A stretch of 64,000 bases of DNA from Ga0077523 sp038324085. GTDB taxonomy: Bacteria; Pseudomonadota; Gammaproteobacteria; Burkholderiales; Ga0077523. The stretch lies in NCBI GenBank assembly GCA_038324085.1, contig JBBQHP010000018.1, forward strand, positions 12,960 to 76,959, read 5' to 3'. Positions 52,988 through 62,942 of this stretch are shown here, one piece after another. Every line of letters begins with the position of its first letter. Position 1 is the first letter of the stretch. Position numbers and translations under genes: made by a program. The notes below the pieces were generated by a model, which saw only the letters and a program-made list of their open reading frames with translations, searched no databases and had not been told where the DNA came from.

Positions 52988-54055
52988 ATGCCGCGCATGA
53001 GACCGTCGCACATCGCTGCAATCCTCGAGCGCGAGTTCGCTGCTGCCCAGGGCGGCACGCACACGCCGGTCATGCTCTGGGGTCCGCCCGGCGTAGGCAA
53101 GAGCGAGATCGTGCGCGATCTCGCCGTCGGCGCGGGCGTCGGCCTGATCGATCTGCGCCTGTCGCAACTCGAACCGACTGACCTGCGCGGCATTCCGTTT
53201 CGCGACGGAACGCACGTCCAGTGGTCGATCCCCGCCATGTTGCCGGAAGAGTCGCGCCATGGCGCCCGCGGCGTCCTGTTCCTCGATGAGATCAACGCCG
53301 CGCCGCCGACCGTCACCGCGGCCGCGTATCAACTGATCCTCGATCGCCGCCTGGGCGAATACGTGGTGCCCGAAGGCTGGGCGCTGTTCGCGGCCGGCAA
53401 TCGCCAGGGCGATCGCGGCGTGACCTACGCGATGCCCGCGCCGCTGGCCAACCGGTTCACGCACTACGAAGTCGACCCGCACCTCGACGACTGGATCACC
53501 TGGGCGCATGGCCAGGGCGTCGATGCGAGAGTCATCGCGTTTCTACGGTTCCGCCCCGAATTGCTGTTCGACTTCGATCCGGCGCGCATGCCGGTCGCAT
53601 TTCCGTCGCCGCGCACGTGGGTATACGCCCATCGCGCGCTCCAGAAGTTCGCGGGTGATCCGCCGTTGCTGCTGGAAGGCTTGCAGGCGTGCGTCGGCAA
53701 GGCCGCCGGCGCCGAATTGAACGCCTTTCTCGAGCACATGACGCGCATCCCCGACGTGGATGCCATCGTCCGCGGCGAATCCGAGCGCATGCCGGAGACG
53801 ATCGACCTGCAGTACGGCGTCGCTGCGGCGCTCGTGCGGCGCGCGGTGCGGGCCCATCGCACGCCGGAAGCCAGCGCGATCTACGGCCACATTCTGCGCT
53901 ACGCGCGGCGCTTTCCGCAGCGCGAGATGGGGGTGATGCTGGTTACCGACATGCAGCGCTGCGTGGGCCGGCCGCTCATCGACATTCCCGAATTCGGCGA
54001 ATGGGCGGAGAGCATCGGCGAACTGGTGCTGTTCGAACGCAATCTGGTCCAGTGA
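52988..54055 (+). CDS. MoxR-like AAA+ ATPase (second copy, different subfamily)
   Basis: A 355-aa AAA+ ATPase: Walker A GPPGVGKS (32-39), Walker B GVLFLDEINAAPP, and sensor ALFAAGNRQGDRGVTYAMPAPLANRFTHYEV. It is clearly different in sequence from the MoxR protein at 7945. It is paired with a DUF2201 metallopeptidase/VWA gene 160 bp downstream, a pairing common in bacteria. Such pairs are thought to remodel protein complexes. A start nine bases later (52997) is also possible. Confidence 0.9.
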   Translation: MPRMRPSHIAAILEREFAAAQGGTHTPVMLWGPPGVGKSEIVRDLAVGAGVGLIDLRLSQLEPTDLRGIPFRDGTHVQWSIPAMLPEESRHGARGVLFLDEINAAPPTVTAAAYQLILDRRLGEYVVPEGWALFAAGNRQGDRGVTYAMPAPLANRFTHYEVDPHLDDWITWAHGQGVDARVIAFLRFRPELLFDFDPARMPVAFPSPRTWVYAHRALQKFAGDPPLLLEGLQACVGKAAGAELNAFLEHMTRIPDVDAIVRGESERMPETIDLQYGVAAALVRRAVRAHRTPEASAIYGHILRYARRFPQREMGVMLVTDMQRCVGRPLIDIPEFGEWAESIGELVLFERNLVQ

Positions 54056-54215
54056 GGCTGACGCGTTTGACCACCGCCCTCTGCCTGGCCCCTGTCCGCG
54101 CTCCCGAGGGGCCGGAGAGCATGTGGCGTACCGCGCCGTGTGACGGCGCTCCGCCGGCCGCGAACCCGGCCGTTGCCGCGAGCATCGGCAGCGGACCATC
54201 GGGTCCGATAGCCGC

Positions 54216-55490
54216 GTGCGCGCGCTGACGAAACTTGCGGCCGCGCGCGCGCGGCTGGTGCTCGACAAGCCGTTCATCGGATCGTTGTCGCTGCATCTGG
54301 TGTTCCGGGTCGCTGACCCGGCGATTTGCGAAACCCTCGCGACCGATGCGCGGTACGTGCATTTCAACCCGGAGTTCGTCGATCGCGTCGCGTTCCCGGA
54401 ACTGCAGTTCTGGCTCGCTCACGAAGCGTTGCATTGCGCCCTGGGCCATTTCGCGCGCCGGTTCCATCGCGTCCGCCGACGCTGGGACGTGGCCTGCGAC
54501 CACGCGGTGAATCACATGCTGCGCGACGACGGCTTCATCCCACCGCCGGAGGCGTTGCTCGAACCGATGTTCCGCGGCATGTCAGCCGAAGAGATCTATC
54601 CGCTGATCCCGGAAGACACGACCGATCGCAGCTTCGATCGGCATGCGTTCGAACGCGGCGACCCCGGCGGCGGATTGGCCGGCTACCTGGGCGACCGGCG
54701 GCGGTACGACGAGCGCCGCTTCCCGAGCGTTCCGGCGTCCGACGGCGAGGGCGGCAGCGCGTCAGCTGCGGCAGCCGACGACGGCTGGGACGATGCGGGC
54801 TCCGAAGGCCGGCGTCACCGACCTGCCGGCAGCGACCACGCGCCTGTCGAAGAGATGGGCGATCCGCTCGCCCTCGAGCAGCTCTGGAAGAGTCGGCTTG
54901 CCGCCGCCGCCCAGGCAGCGCACGAGGCGGGACGGCTGGGCGAGACCTGGCTGCGCCGCCTGGAGCGGCTGATCGAGCCCGTGCTGCCCTGGCGGGCGCT
55001 GCTGACACGGTACGTGTATGCCGTGGCGCGAGAGGACTACACATTCCAGCGGCCGCCGCGCCGCGACGGCGCCGCGTTGCTGCCGCGGCTCTCGAAGGGG
55101 TCGATCCGGCTGGTCGCCGTGCTCGACACCAGCGGTTCGATCACGGAGCGCGAGCTGGCCGAGTTCGCCGCCGAGCTGGACGCGCTCAAGGCGCAGGTCA
55201 ATGCCCAGCTCACGGTGCACGCCTGCGATGAGCGGCTCGCCGCGGACGGTCCGTGGTCGTTCGCTCCGTGGCAACCGGTCGAACTGCCCGGGGCGCTCGC
55301 CGGTGGCGGTGGGACGCGCTTCACGCCGGTGTTCGAATGGATCGAGCGCGATGCCTTGGCGCCGGATCTGCTGGTCTATTTCACCGACGCGCAAGGCGAG
55401 TTTCCCGCGGCGCCGCCGGCGTATCCGGTGCTGTGGCTGGTGAAGGGCCGCGCCGAGGTTCCCTTCGGCGATCGCGTGCAACTGTCCTGA
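54216..55490 (+). CDS. DUF2201-family putative metallopeptidase with VWA-like domain
   Basis: A 424-aa two-domain protein. The N-terminal zinc-peptidase-like domain has HEALHCALGH (H69, E70, H73), and the following CDHAVNHML is the conserved helix of the family. An acidic/Gly-rich linker lies at about 150-215. The C-terminal VWA-like domain has the metal site DTSGSI (about residue 304) and GGGGTRFTPVFEWI. It uses a GTG start at 54216; upstream frame continues but has poor composition. The partner is the MoxR ATPase just upstream. Cytoplasmic; target unknown. Confidence 0.87.
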   Translation: MRALTKLAAARARLVLDKPFIGSLSLHLVFRVADPAICETLATDARYVHFNPEFVDRVAFPELQFWLAHEALHCALGHFARRFHRVRRRWDVACDHAVNHMLRDDGFIPPPEALLEPMFRGMSAEEIYPLIPEDTTDRSFDRHAFERGDPGGGLAGYLGDRRRYDERRFPSVPASDGEGGSASAAAADDGWDDAGSEGRRHRPAGSDHAPVEEMGDPLALEQLWKSRLAAAAQAAHEAGRLGETWLRRLERLIEPVLPWRALLTRYVYAVAREDYTFQRPPRRDGAALLPRLSKGSIRLVAVLDTSGSITERELAEFAAELDALKAQVNAQLTVHACDERLAADGPWSFAPWQPVELPGALAGGGGTRFTPVFEWIERDALAPDLLVYFTDAQGEFPAAPPAYPVLWLVKGRAEVPFGDRVQLS

Positions 55491-55540
55491 CCTGCCGCGC
55501 GGGGATCGGGGGGCCTCGGCAGCAGCGTCGTCGCACTGGC

Positions 55541-55906
55541 GGCGCCGCCGGCATCGTACTGGACCGCTACGATCCGAGCCTCGACACGCCGCCGCACACG
55601 CGCATCCTCGCGTCGTCCGGCGGGCACAGCGACAATTACCTGCTTTCGATCGCGGAGGTCCTGTATCCCTATCCCGGCTTCAGCGGGTCGCAGGACTACC
55701 GCATTCGCGGCGACATGACCTACTTCTCCGCTCCCAACAACGGTGCCGTATTCTGCGGCGGGTCCATCGCTTTCGGCCAGGCGCTGCCCGCCAACGGTTT
55801 CGAGAACAACGTGTCGATCGTGCTCGGCAATGTCGTCGATGCGTTCATCAAGCCGGGCCGGTTGCCGGGGGGGCTCTGGGTGAACCAGGAGAAGCAGTGG
55901 CGGTGA
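55541..55906 (+). pseudogene. C-terminal remnant of an N,N-dimethylformamidase-like large subunit
   Basis: About 120 codons resembling only the C-terminal end of the N,N-dimethylformamidase beta subunit family: SSGGHSDNYLLSIAEVLYP, RIRGDMTYFSAPNNGAVFCGGSIAFGQALP and GFENNVSIVLGNVVDAF. Members are normally several hundred residues longer. There is no start codon in a sensible place, and the frame upstream runs into the DUF2201 gene. It is a deletion stub, probably not functional. Confidence 0.65.
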
Positions 55907-56135
55907 AGGTCCCGCGCTCGCACGCCGCGCGGCCGCCACGAGCCTGACGTTGCCGGCAGCGTCGCGTCTGCGGAGCGGCGCGGACATCCCGATGTCCAGC
56001 CGTGCATGCCCGATCGGCGCAGAGCGGAGGATTTTTTCTTCGAAGCGCATTGCTTTGGGAAATTTTCCTGATCTCGATCACCAGGGGCGGGACATTCGCA
56101 AGCCTTTTCCGCGTCGATTTCCGTACCATGCACTC

Positions 56136-57920
56136 ATGAACGCTCCCGCCCTGCTCGCCGACGTGATGCCCGCCACGGCCCCGGTCGCCCTCCGGAACCT
56201 GAACGGTGCGACGGCGCTCATCGAGACGCTGGTCTCCCTCGGCGTGGAGGTAGTCTTCGGCTACCCTGGCGGGGCGGTGCTGCCGATCTACGACGCGCTG
56301 CATGGCGAAACGCGCCTGCGCCATGTGCTCGTCCGCCATGAGCAGGCGGCGGTACACGCAGCCGAGGGCTATGCGCGCACGACCGGCAAGCCCGGCGTCG
56401 TGCTGGTCACTTCCGGGCCCGGGATGAGCAATACGACCACGGGCCTGCTCGACGCGCTGAGCGATTCCATTCCCGTGGTCTGCATCAGCGGTCAGGTCGC
56501 AAAAGCGCTGATCGGCACCGATGCCTTCCAGGAATGCGATGCGCTGGGCATATCGCGCTCGGTCACCAAATGGAACGTGCAGATCCGTGAAGCAAACCAG
56601 GTCGGGCCGCTGGTGCGCAAGGCATTCGAAGTCGCGACCCAAGGTCGGCCTGGCCCGGTGCTGGTGGATTTTCCCAAGGACCTGCAGCTTGCGGCGGTGA
56701 ACGACTTCGCGGCAACCGCGGAGCCTCCGGCGCGACGGGTCACGGAGCGCAAGTCCCTGCCCCGGCAGCGGCTCGCCGAAGCCGCAGCGCTCATCCAGCG
56801 CGCTGCGCGACCGGTCTTCTACGGCGGTGGCGGGCTGATCAATTCGGGCCCCGCCGCCTGTGAAGCCTTCACGCGGTTGGTCGAGCGGACCAAGGCGCCC
56901 TGCACGCTGACCTTGATGGGTTTGGGTGCGTTTCCGGCGTCGCACCCGCAGTTCCTCGGCATGCTCGGCATGCACGGAACACTCGAAGCGAATCTGGCGA
57001 TGCATCATGCCGACCTGATCGTGTGCGTCGGCGCGCGCTTCGACGATCGCATCACCGGGCGCCTGGATAAATTCGCGCCGGGTGCGAAGAAGATCCACCT
57101 CGACATCGATGCGTCGTCCATCAACAAGGTGGTCAACGTCGATGTGCCGATGGTCGGCGATTGCGGGGAACTGCTCGCAGGTCTGCACGCCGCGCTGGAT
57201 GCCCTCGACGATCCCGCTCCGGTGCTCGATTTCTGGTGGAACCGGATCGCGCGCTGGCGGGCCGAGGATTCGCTCGGATTCGAGCCGAGCACCGACCGCA
57301 TCCTGCCGCAGCAACTGATGCGCTCGCTGCAGGAGCAGATCGCAGGCCGCGACGCGATCGTTTCCACCGACGTCGGGCAGCACCAGATGTGGGCTGCGCA
57401 ACATCTGGCGTTCGAGCGGCCCCATCGCTGGCTCACCTCCGGCGGGGCGGGGACGATGGGCTACGGCCTGCCCGCAGCGATCGGCGCGCAGATCGCGCAT
57501 CCCGACAAGCTGGTCGTGTGCGTGAGCGGCGACGCCTCGGTGCTCATGAACATCCAGGAACTCTCCACTGCCGTGCAGCATCGCGCGCCGGTCAAGGTCG
57601 TGCTCTGCAACAACGGCTACATGGGGATGGTTCGGCAGTGGCAGGAACTCAACCATGGGGGTCGGTTGTCTCATAGCTATACCGAGGCCCTGCCCGATTT
57701 CGTCGTCGTGGCGCAGGGGTTCGGCTGGCGTGCCGAAAGAGTCACCGACCCGGCGCAACTGGACGCGGCATTGGCGCGCTGTCTGGCGGCCGACGGGCCG
57801 TACTTCCTCGACGTGGCGGTGGCGGCTGTCGAGAATTGTTTTCCGATGATCCCGAGCGGCTGCGGCCACCATGAGGTCATGCTCGATGCGAAGCGGCGGT
57901 GGCAGGAACCCGCGACTTGA
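56136..57920 (+). CDS. Acetolactate synthase large-subunit-like ThDP enzyme
   Basis: A 594-aa ThDP/FAD-type enzyme: the catalytic Glu69 is in RHEQAAVHAAEGYAR, then TSGPGMSNTTTGLLDALSDSIP, a central FAD-like domain and the C-terminal ThDP motif GDASVLMNIQELSTAV with NNGYMGMVRQWQ. This set matches acetolactate synthase (two pyruvate to acetolactate) closely, in contrast to gcl at 5024, which has Val at the Glu site. No ilvN regulatory subunit or ilvC follows, so it may be a catabolic or alternative enzyme. The start at 56136 was chosen because the upstream ATG at 56128 is out of frame and stops at once. Confidence 0.85.
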   Translation: MNAPALLADVMPATAPVALRNLNGATALIETLVSLGVEVVFGYPGGAVLPIYDALHGETRLRHVLVRHEQAAVHAAEGYARTTGKPGVVLVTSGPGMSNTTTGLLDALSDSIPVVCISGQVAKALIGTDAFQECDALGISRSVTKWNVQIREANQVGPLVRKAFEVATQGRPGPVLVDFPKDLQLAAVNDFAATAEPPARRVTERKSLPRQRLAEAAALIQRAARPVFYGGGGLINSGPAACEAFTRLVERTKAPCTLTLMGLGAFPASHPQFLGMLGMHGTLEANLAMHHADLIVCVGARFDDRITGRLDKFAPGAKKIHLDIDASSINKVVNVDVPMVGDCGELLAGLHAALDALDDPAPVLDFWWNRIARWRAEDSLGFEPSTDRILPQQLMRSLQEQIAGRDAIVSTDVGQHQMWAAQHLAFERPHRWLTSGGAGTMGYGLPAAIGAQIAHPDKLVVCVSGDASVLMNIQELSTAVQHRAPVKVVLCNNGYMGMVRQWQELNHGGRLSHSYTEALPDFVVVAQGFGWRAERVTDPAQLDAALARCLAADGPYFLDVAVAAVENCFPMIPSGCGHHEVMLDAKRRWQEPAT

Positions 57921-58028
57921 ACTGAGCGGCAACGAACGACGTCGCGCCTACCCGGTGTGACGCCGACGCAGGCGGCGCTACCATACCCACGGTGGCAGCT
58001 GTCAAGGACGATCCTACAGGAGAGCACC

Positions 58029-61000
58029 ATGCAAGCCGTCACGCTGGACGACAAATACGTCGCCGACGACAAGCGCATCTATCTGACAGGCATCCAGGCG
58101 CTGGTACGCCTTGCCCTCGTGCAACGCCGGCGCGACGTCGCGGCCGGACTCAACACGGCCGGATTCATCTCGGGCTATCGCGGCTCGCCGCTGGGCGGGC
58201 TCGACGAGGCGTTATGGAAAGCGAAGCGGCACCTCGAGGCGCACCACGTGCGCTTCCAGCCGGGGGTCAACGAGGAACTGGCGGCGACGGCGGTGTGGGG
58301 CTCGCAGCAGGTGGAGCTGATCGGCGATTCGAAATACGACGGCGTGTTCGCGCTTTGGTACGGCAAGGGCCCCGGTGTCGATCGGTGCGGCGACGTCTTC
58401 AAGCACATGAACTTCCAGGGCACCGCCAGGCACGGCGGCGTGCTGCTCGTGGCGGGCGATGACCACGGTGCCTATTCGTCCACCTTGCCGCACCAGAGCG
58501 ATCACCTGTTCTCCGCGTCGATGATTCCGGTGCTCTATCCGTGCAACGTGCAGGAATATCTGGAACTCGGCCTGCACGGCTGGGCCATGTCGCGATTCTC
58601 GGGCTGCGCGGTGGGCTTCAAGGCGCTGGCCGACACGGTCGAATCATCGGCCTCGATCGACGCCGACCCGTACCGGCTGCAGACGATCATCCCGACGGAT
58701 TTCGTGATGCCGGAGGGTGGACTGAACGGCCGCTTGTCGGCCGATCTGCTGGGCATCCAGGCGCGCAAGCAGGAAGCGCTGATGCAGGATTACAAGATCT
58801 ACGCGGCGCTCGCCTATTGCCGCGCCAACAAGTTGAACCGCACCGTCATCGACAGCCCCAACGCGCGCCTGGGCATCGTCGCATCCGGCAAATCGTACCT
58901 CGATGTGCTCGAGGCGCTGGAAGAACTCGGCATCAACGAGCAGCACGCGGCCGAGATCGGGATCCGGCTGTTCAAGGTGTCGATGCCGTGGCCACTCGAA
59001 CCCGAGGGCATCCGCGAGTTCGCGCGCGGCCTCGACGAGATTCTGGTGGTCGAGGAAAAGCGCCAGATGGTCGAATACCAGTTGAAGGAGCAGCTCTACA
59101 ACTGGCGCGCCGACGTGCGCCCGCGGGTGATCGGCAAGTTCGACGAGCAGGGCGAGTGGGTCGCACCGCGCGGCGAGTGGCTGCTGCCGGCGACGGCCGA
59201 TTTCTCGATCGCGCAGATCGCGCGGGTGATCGCAGGGCGCATCGCGCGTTTCCACCAGAGCGATCTGATCCGCGCCCGGCTCTCTTTCCTCGAAGCGAAG
59301 GAAGCCGTGCTGCGCAAGACCGTGGCGACACCCGTGCGCCCGGCCTGGTACTGCTCGGGTTGCCCGCACAACACCTCGACCAAGGTACCGGAAGGCAGCC
59401 TCGCGCTGGCGGGCATCGGTTGCCACGTGATGGCGACCGCGATCTACCCCGAGCACAACCGCACCACGACGCAGATGGGCGGCGAAGGCGCGCCCTGGAT
59501 CGGCCAGGCGCCGTTCTCCACGCGCAATCACGTCTTCTCCAACCTGGGAGACGGCACCTACTTCCACTCGGGACATCTCGCGATCCGCGCCGCGGTGGCG
59601 GCCGGGGTGAACATCACCTACAAGATCCTCTACAACGACGCGGTGGCCATGACCGGCGGGCAGCCGGTGGACGGCACGATCACCGTGCCGATGATCGCGG
59701 CGCAGATGGCTGCCGAAGGCATCCGGCGCATCGCCCTGGTATCCGAGGAGCCGGCGCGCTTCCAGGACCGGTCCGGATTGCCTGATCTGGCAACGGTGCA
59801 CGATCGCAGCGAACTGGAGGAAGTACAGAAGGCGTTGCGCGAGCACAAAGGCGTATCGGTCCTGATCTACGACCAGACCTGCGCCGCGGAAAAGCGCAGG
59901 CGTCGCAAGAAGGGCGAGATGCCCACGCCGACGCAGCGACTGGTCATCAACGAAGCCGTGTGCGAAGGCTGCGGCGACTGCGGGGTGCAATCCAATTGCA
60001 CCTCGATCCTGCCGCTAGAGACCGAACTGGGGCGCAAGCGCACGATCGACCAGTCCTCGTGCAATCAGGATTTCTCTTGCGTGAAGGGCTTCTGTCCGAG
60101 CTTCGTCACCGTGGACGGCGCGACCGTGCGGAAATCGAAAGCGGCGCGCACGGTCAAGCCGGAGGATTTCGGCGTGCTGCCCGAACCGGCCCTGCCGGTG
60201 CTGGCCGGCGATACGTACGACATCCTGATCACCGGCATCGGCGGCACGGGCGTGATCACGATCGGGGCACTGATGGGCATGGCCGGACACCTCGAAGGCA
60301 AGGGCGTGTCGGTGCTCGACATGACCGGCATGTCGCAGAAAAATGGCGCGGTCACCTCGCACGTGCGGATCGCACGCGATCCGGACCGCATTCGCGCGCA
60401 GCGCATCGCCACCGGCGAAGCCGATCTGATCCTCGGCTGCGACATGCTCACCGCGGGCGCACAGGACGCGATCTCGAAAACGCGGCCGGGCGTGACTGTG
60501 GCGCTCATCAATGCCTATCAGCAACCGCCGGGGCAGTTCGCCCAACAGCCGGACTGGGAGTTTCCCGCGGAGCGCATCCGCGCCCTGATCGAGGAGGCGG
60601 TCGATGGCCGTGCGACCTTCATCGACGCAACGAAGATCGCCACCGCGTTGCTCGGCGACGCCATCGCGACCAACCTGTTCATGCTCGGCCACGCTTTCCA
60701 GCAAGGTCTGATTCCGCTGAGCGAAGCGGCGCTGATGCGCGCCATCGAGCTGAACGGCGTGGCCATCGAGGCCAACCAGCAGGCGTTTCTGTGGGGACGG
60801 CGGGCCGCGGCCGATTTCGCGAAGGTCGAACGCATCGCGACGCCCGGCCAGCCGGTCGTCATGAAGATGCCCGAGAGTCTCGACACGATCGTGCGCAAGC
60901 GCGTCGGCTGGCTCACGGACTACCAGAGCGCCGCCTACGCGGAGCGCTATTCGTCGTTCGTCGAGAAAGTGAAAGCCGCGGAGGCGAAGGCCGGCGGCAA

Positions 61001-61538
61001 GGACGTTCTCGCGAAGGCCGTGGCGAGGAACCTCTTCAAACTGATGGCGTACAAGGACGAATACGAAGTGGCGCGCCTGTATACGACGGGCGAGTTCGAA
61101 GCGCGCCTCAAGAACACCTTCGAGGGCGAGTTCAGCGTCTCGTTCAACCTGGCGCCGCCGATGTTCTCGAAGCGCGACGCCGACGGTCACCTGATCAAGG
61201 CGCGCTACGGTTCGTGGATGTGGCGCGCATTCCGCCTGCTCGCCCGGTTGCGCTTCCTGCGCGGGTCGGCCCTGGACGTGTTCGGCAGAACGGAGGAGCG
61301 TCGGATGGAGCGGCAACTGATCGTCGACTACCTCGCATCTTTGGAGCGCGGGCTTGACCGGCTGTCGGACGAGACGCGCGACCGTCTGCTCGAACTGGCC
61401 AACCTGCCGGAGCACATCCGCGGCTTCGGACATGTCAAGCAGGCGAGCGTCGAAAAAGCGCGCGCAAGGTGGCGCGCTCTGGACGACGAACTCACCGGCC
61501 TAGCCGGCGCCGACAAGAGGACGAAACAAGCCGCATAG
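58029..61538 (+). CDS. Indolepyruvate ferredoxin oxidoreductase, fused alpha-beta type
   Basis: A 1169-aa oxidoreductase that decarboxylates aryl- or other 2-oxo acids to acyl-CoA with ferredoxin. The order is an alpha-type pyrimidine domain (GFISGYRGSPLGGLDEAL), a ThDP domain (GCPHNTSTKVPEGSLALAGIGCHV; NLGDGTYFHSG), a [4Fe-4S]-type segment (C645, C648, C651, C657; CEGCGDC) with more cysteines (FSCVKGFCPSF), and a C-terminal gamma-like domain (ITGIGGTGVITIGALMGMAGHLEGKG). This fused form is usual in Proteobacteria. A GGAG site precedes 58029. It starts 108 bp after the acetolactate synthase-like gene. Confidence 0.92.
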   Translation: MQAVTLDDKYVADDKRIYLTGIQALVRLALVQRRRDVAAGLNTAGFISGYRGSPLGGLDEALWKAKRHLEAHHVRFQPGVNEELAATAVWGSQQVELIGDSKYDGVFALWYGKGPGVDRCGDVFKHMNFQGTARHGGVLLVAGDDHGAYSSTLPHQSDHLFSASMIPVLYPCNVQEYLELGLHGWAMSRFSGCAVGFKALADTVESSASIDADPYRLQTIIPTDFVMPEGGLNGRLSADLLGIQARKQEALMQDYKIYAALAYCRANKLNRTVIDSPNARLGIVASGKSYLDVLEALEELGINEQHAAEIGIRLFKVSMPWPLEPEGIREFARGLDEILVVEEKRQMVEYQLKEQLYNWRADVRPRVIGKFDEQGEWVAPRGEWLLPATADFSIAQIARVIAGRIARFHQSDLIRARLSFLEAKEAVLRKTVATPVRPAWYCSGCPHNTSTKVPEGSLALAGIGCHVMATAIYPEHNRTTTQMGGEGAPWIGQAPFSTRNHVFSNLGDGTYFHSGHLAIRAAVAAGVNITYKILYNDAVAMTGGQPVDGTITVPMIAAQMAAEGIRRIALVSEEPARFQDRSGLPDLATVHDRSELEEVQKALREHKGVSVLIYDQTCAAEKRRRRKKGEMPTPTQRLVINEAVCEGCGDCGVQSNCTSILPLETELGRKRTIDQSSCNQDFSCVKGFCPSFVTVDGATVRKSKAARTVKPEDFGVLPEPALPVLAGDTYDILITGIGGTGVITIGALMGMAGHLEGKGVSVLDMTGMSQKNGAVTSHVRIARDPDRIRAQRIATGEADLILGCDMLTAGAQDAISKTRPGVTVALINAYQQPPGQFAQQPDWEFPAERIRALIEEAVDGRATFIDATKIATALLGDAIATNLFMLGHAFQQGLIPLSEAALMRAIELNGVAIEANQQAFLWGRRAAADFAKVERIATPGQPVVMKMPESLDTIVRKRVGWLTDYQSAAYAERYSSFVEKVKAAEAKAGGKDVLAKAVARNLFKLMAYKDEYEVARLYTTGEFEARLKNTFEGEFSVSFNLAPPMFSKRDADGHLIKARYGSWMWRAFRLLARLRFLRGSALDVFGRTEERRMERQLIVDYLASLERGLDRLSDETRDRLLELANLPEHIRGFGHVKQASVEKARARWRALDDELTGLAGADKRTKQAA

Positions 61539-61659
61539 GGGGCGCCGTTCCCGGGGCAACGACTGTGTCGCCCGCGCGGGCCGTTCGAACCGACCAAGGG
61601 ACACGGTCGATCCGAACGTGGGCCCGGCGGCTTCAGCGAGCCCCGGGCCTTGCCTGCGA

Positions 61660-61809
61660 TCAGCCCAGAACCACGGCGGTCACGGCGATCACTGCAATGG
61701 AGATCAGCGTGCGGGTCAGGACGCTGCGTGTGACGGCAGCTGCGGTAGGCGATTGCTCCGGCAACGCCTTGGCGCGGATCGAGGGGGAGGGGGAAATGGT
61801 TTGAAACAT
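61660..61809 (-). CDS. Small single-span membrane protein (49 aa)
   Basis: AGGAG lies seven bases before the start. About 24 polar residues (FQTISPSPSIRAKALPEQSP) are followed by one membrane helix at the C-terminus (LISIAVIAVTAVVLG). It is divergent from the LysR gene at 62010. A GC-rich dyad just past the stop (around 61621-61649) may end it. No family recognised. Confidence 0.6.
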   Translation of the reverse strand: MFQTISPSPSIRAKALPEQSPTAAAVTRSVLTRTLISIAVIAVTAVVLG

Positions 61810-62009
61810 GGTCGAAGCTCCTGAAGAAAGTGGGGATTGTTGCGGGGGTCCCGCGCGGGGCTGGCGTCCTCCCATCCGCCTGCTCGTCGATCCCTCCGTA
61901 TTGCAGTGCAACATTAGTCTTGACGGACCGTCCCCGGAAGTGCTAACCCCAGCATGATGGGTATTCCAAAAAAACTATAACTTGCGGTCATGGGTGGTAG
62001 TCTTTGCGA

Positions 62010-62942
62010 ATGGACTTCATCCAGCGCATGCGCCTGTTCCAGCGAGCCGCCGAGACGCACAGCTTCTCCGCGGTTGCGCGGGAGCTCGACACCACGCAGC
62101 CCACGGTGAGCAAACAGATCGCGTTGCTGGAGCGCGAACTCGATGCCAGGCTGTTCGTGCGCACCACTGGCGGCCTGCGCCTGACCGACGCGGGGCAGCA
62201 GTTCTACGAGCGCGCCCGGGGCCTCCTGGACGAACTGGCTTCCTTGCGCATGACGCTGGGGCGGGAGCCCGGCCAGCCCACCGGCCGCCTGCGCGTCTCG
62301 TGCGCGACTTCCTTCGGACAGTCCTTCATGGCGCCGCTGCTACTCGACCTGGTGGAGCGGCACCCGGCGCTAAGCGTCGAGCTGTTGCTGAGCGATCGCT
62401 GGTTCGACGTGCTGGAGGAAGGCATCGACGTGGCGATCCGGATCGGCCCGTTGCCCGACGCTCGCATCGTCGCGCACAAGCTCGGCTCCAGTTCGCAGGT
62501 GTGCGTGGCCGCGCCCGGCTATCTGAAGGCGAAAGGCGAACCCAGGCATGCCCGCGAACTCGCTGACCACCGTTGCCTGGTCAATGTGTTCCTGTCGCCG
62601 GACGATCGCTGGTCCTTCAGCGGGCCCGACGGGCCGACGGCGGTGCAGGTGCAGGGGAACTTCCGCACCAACAACATCGAAACCATCCGCGCGGCGGTGG
62701 TGGCGGGCAACGGCATAGCGGTCGGCGCCGTGTGGCTGTACTACGACGACATCGTGGCCGGCCGCGTGATCCCCATTCTGCGTTCGTTCGTGCCGGCGCC
62801 GCTCGACATCCACGCCCTGCACGCACCCGGCGTGCGCCAGCCGGCGAAGGTGACCGAGCTGGTGAAGATCCTCGCGCAGCGTATCCCGCAGATCAAGGAG
62901 CTGGGCGCGCCGCCCCATCGCCGGCGACCTTCCTCGAAATGA
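62010..62942 (+). CDS. LysR-family transcriptional regulator
   Basis: A 310-aa LysR protein. The N-terminal HTH is FIQRMRLFQRAAETHSFSAVARELDTTQPTVSKQIALLE, with the effector-binding domain after residue 90. A TTG at 62004 would add two residues; ATG 62010 is preferred. The upstream region to the divergent small membrane protein is A/T-rich (CCAAAAAAACTATAACTT) and likely holds promoters. The target is unknown; neighbours are the small membrane gene and, farther on, fba. Confidence 0.88.
   Translation: MDFIQRMRLFQRAAETHSFSAVARELDTTQPTVSKQIALLERELDARLFVRTTGGLRLTDAGQQFYERARGLLDELASLRMTLGREPGQPTGRLRVSCATSFGQSFMAPLLLDLVERHPALSVELLLSDRWFDVLEEGIDVAIRIGPLPDARIVAHKLGSSSQVCVAAPGYLKAKGEPRHARELADHRCLVNVFLSPDDRWSFSGPDGPTAVQVQGNFRTNNIETIRAAVVAGNGIAVGAVWLYYDDIVAGRVIPILRSFVPAPLDIHALHAPGVRQPAKVTELVKILAQRIPQIKELGAPPHRRRPSSK

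Noticed and set aside
55848..57932. 694-codon minus-strand frame
   Set aside because: Antisense of the acetolactate synthase-like gene.
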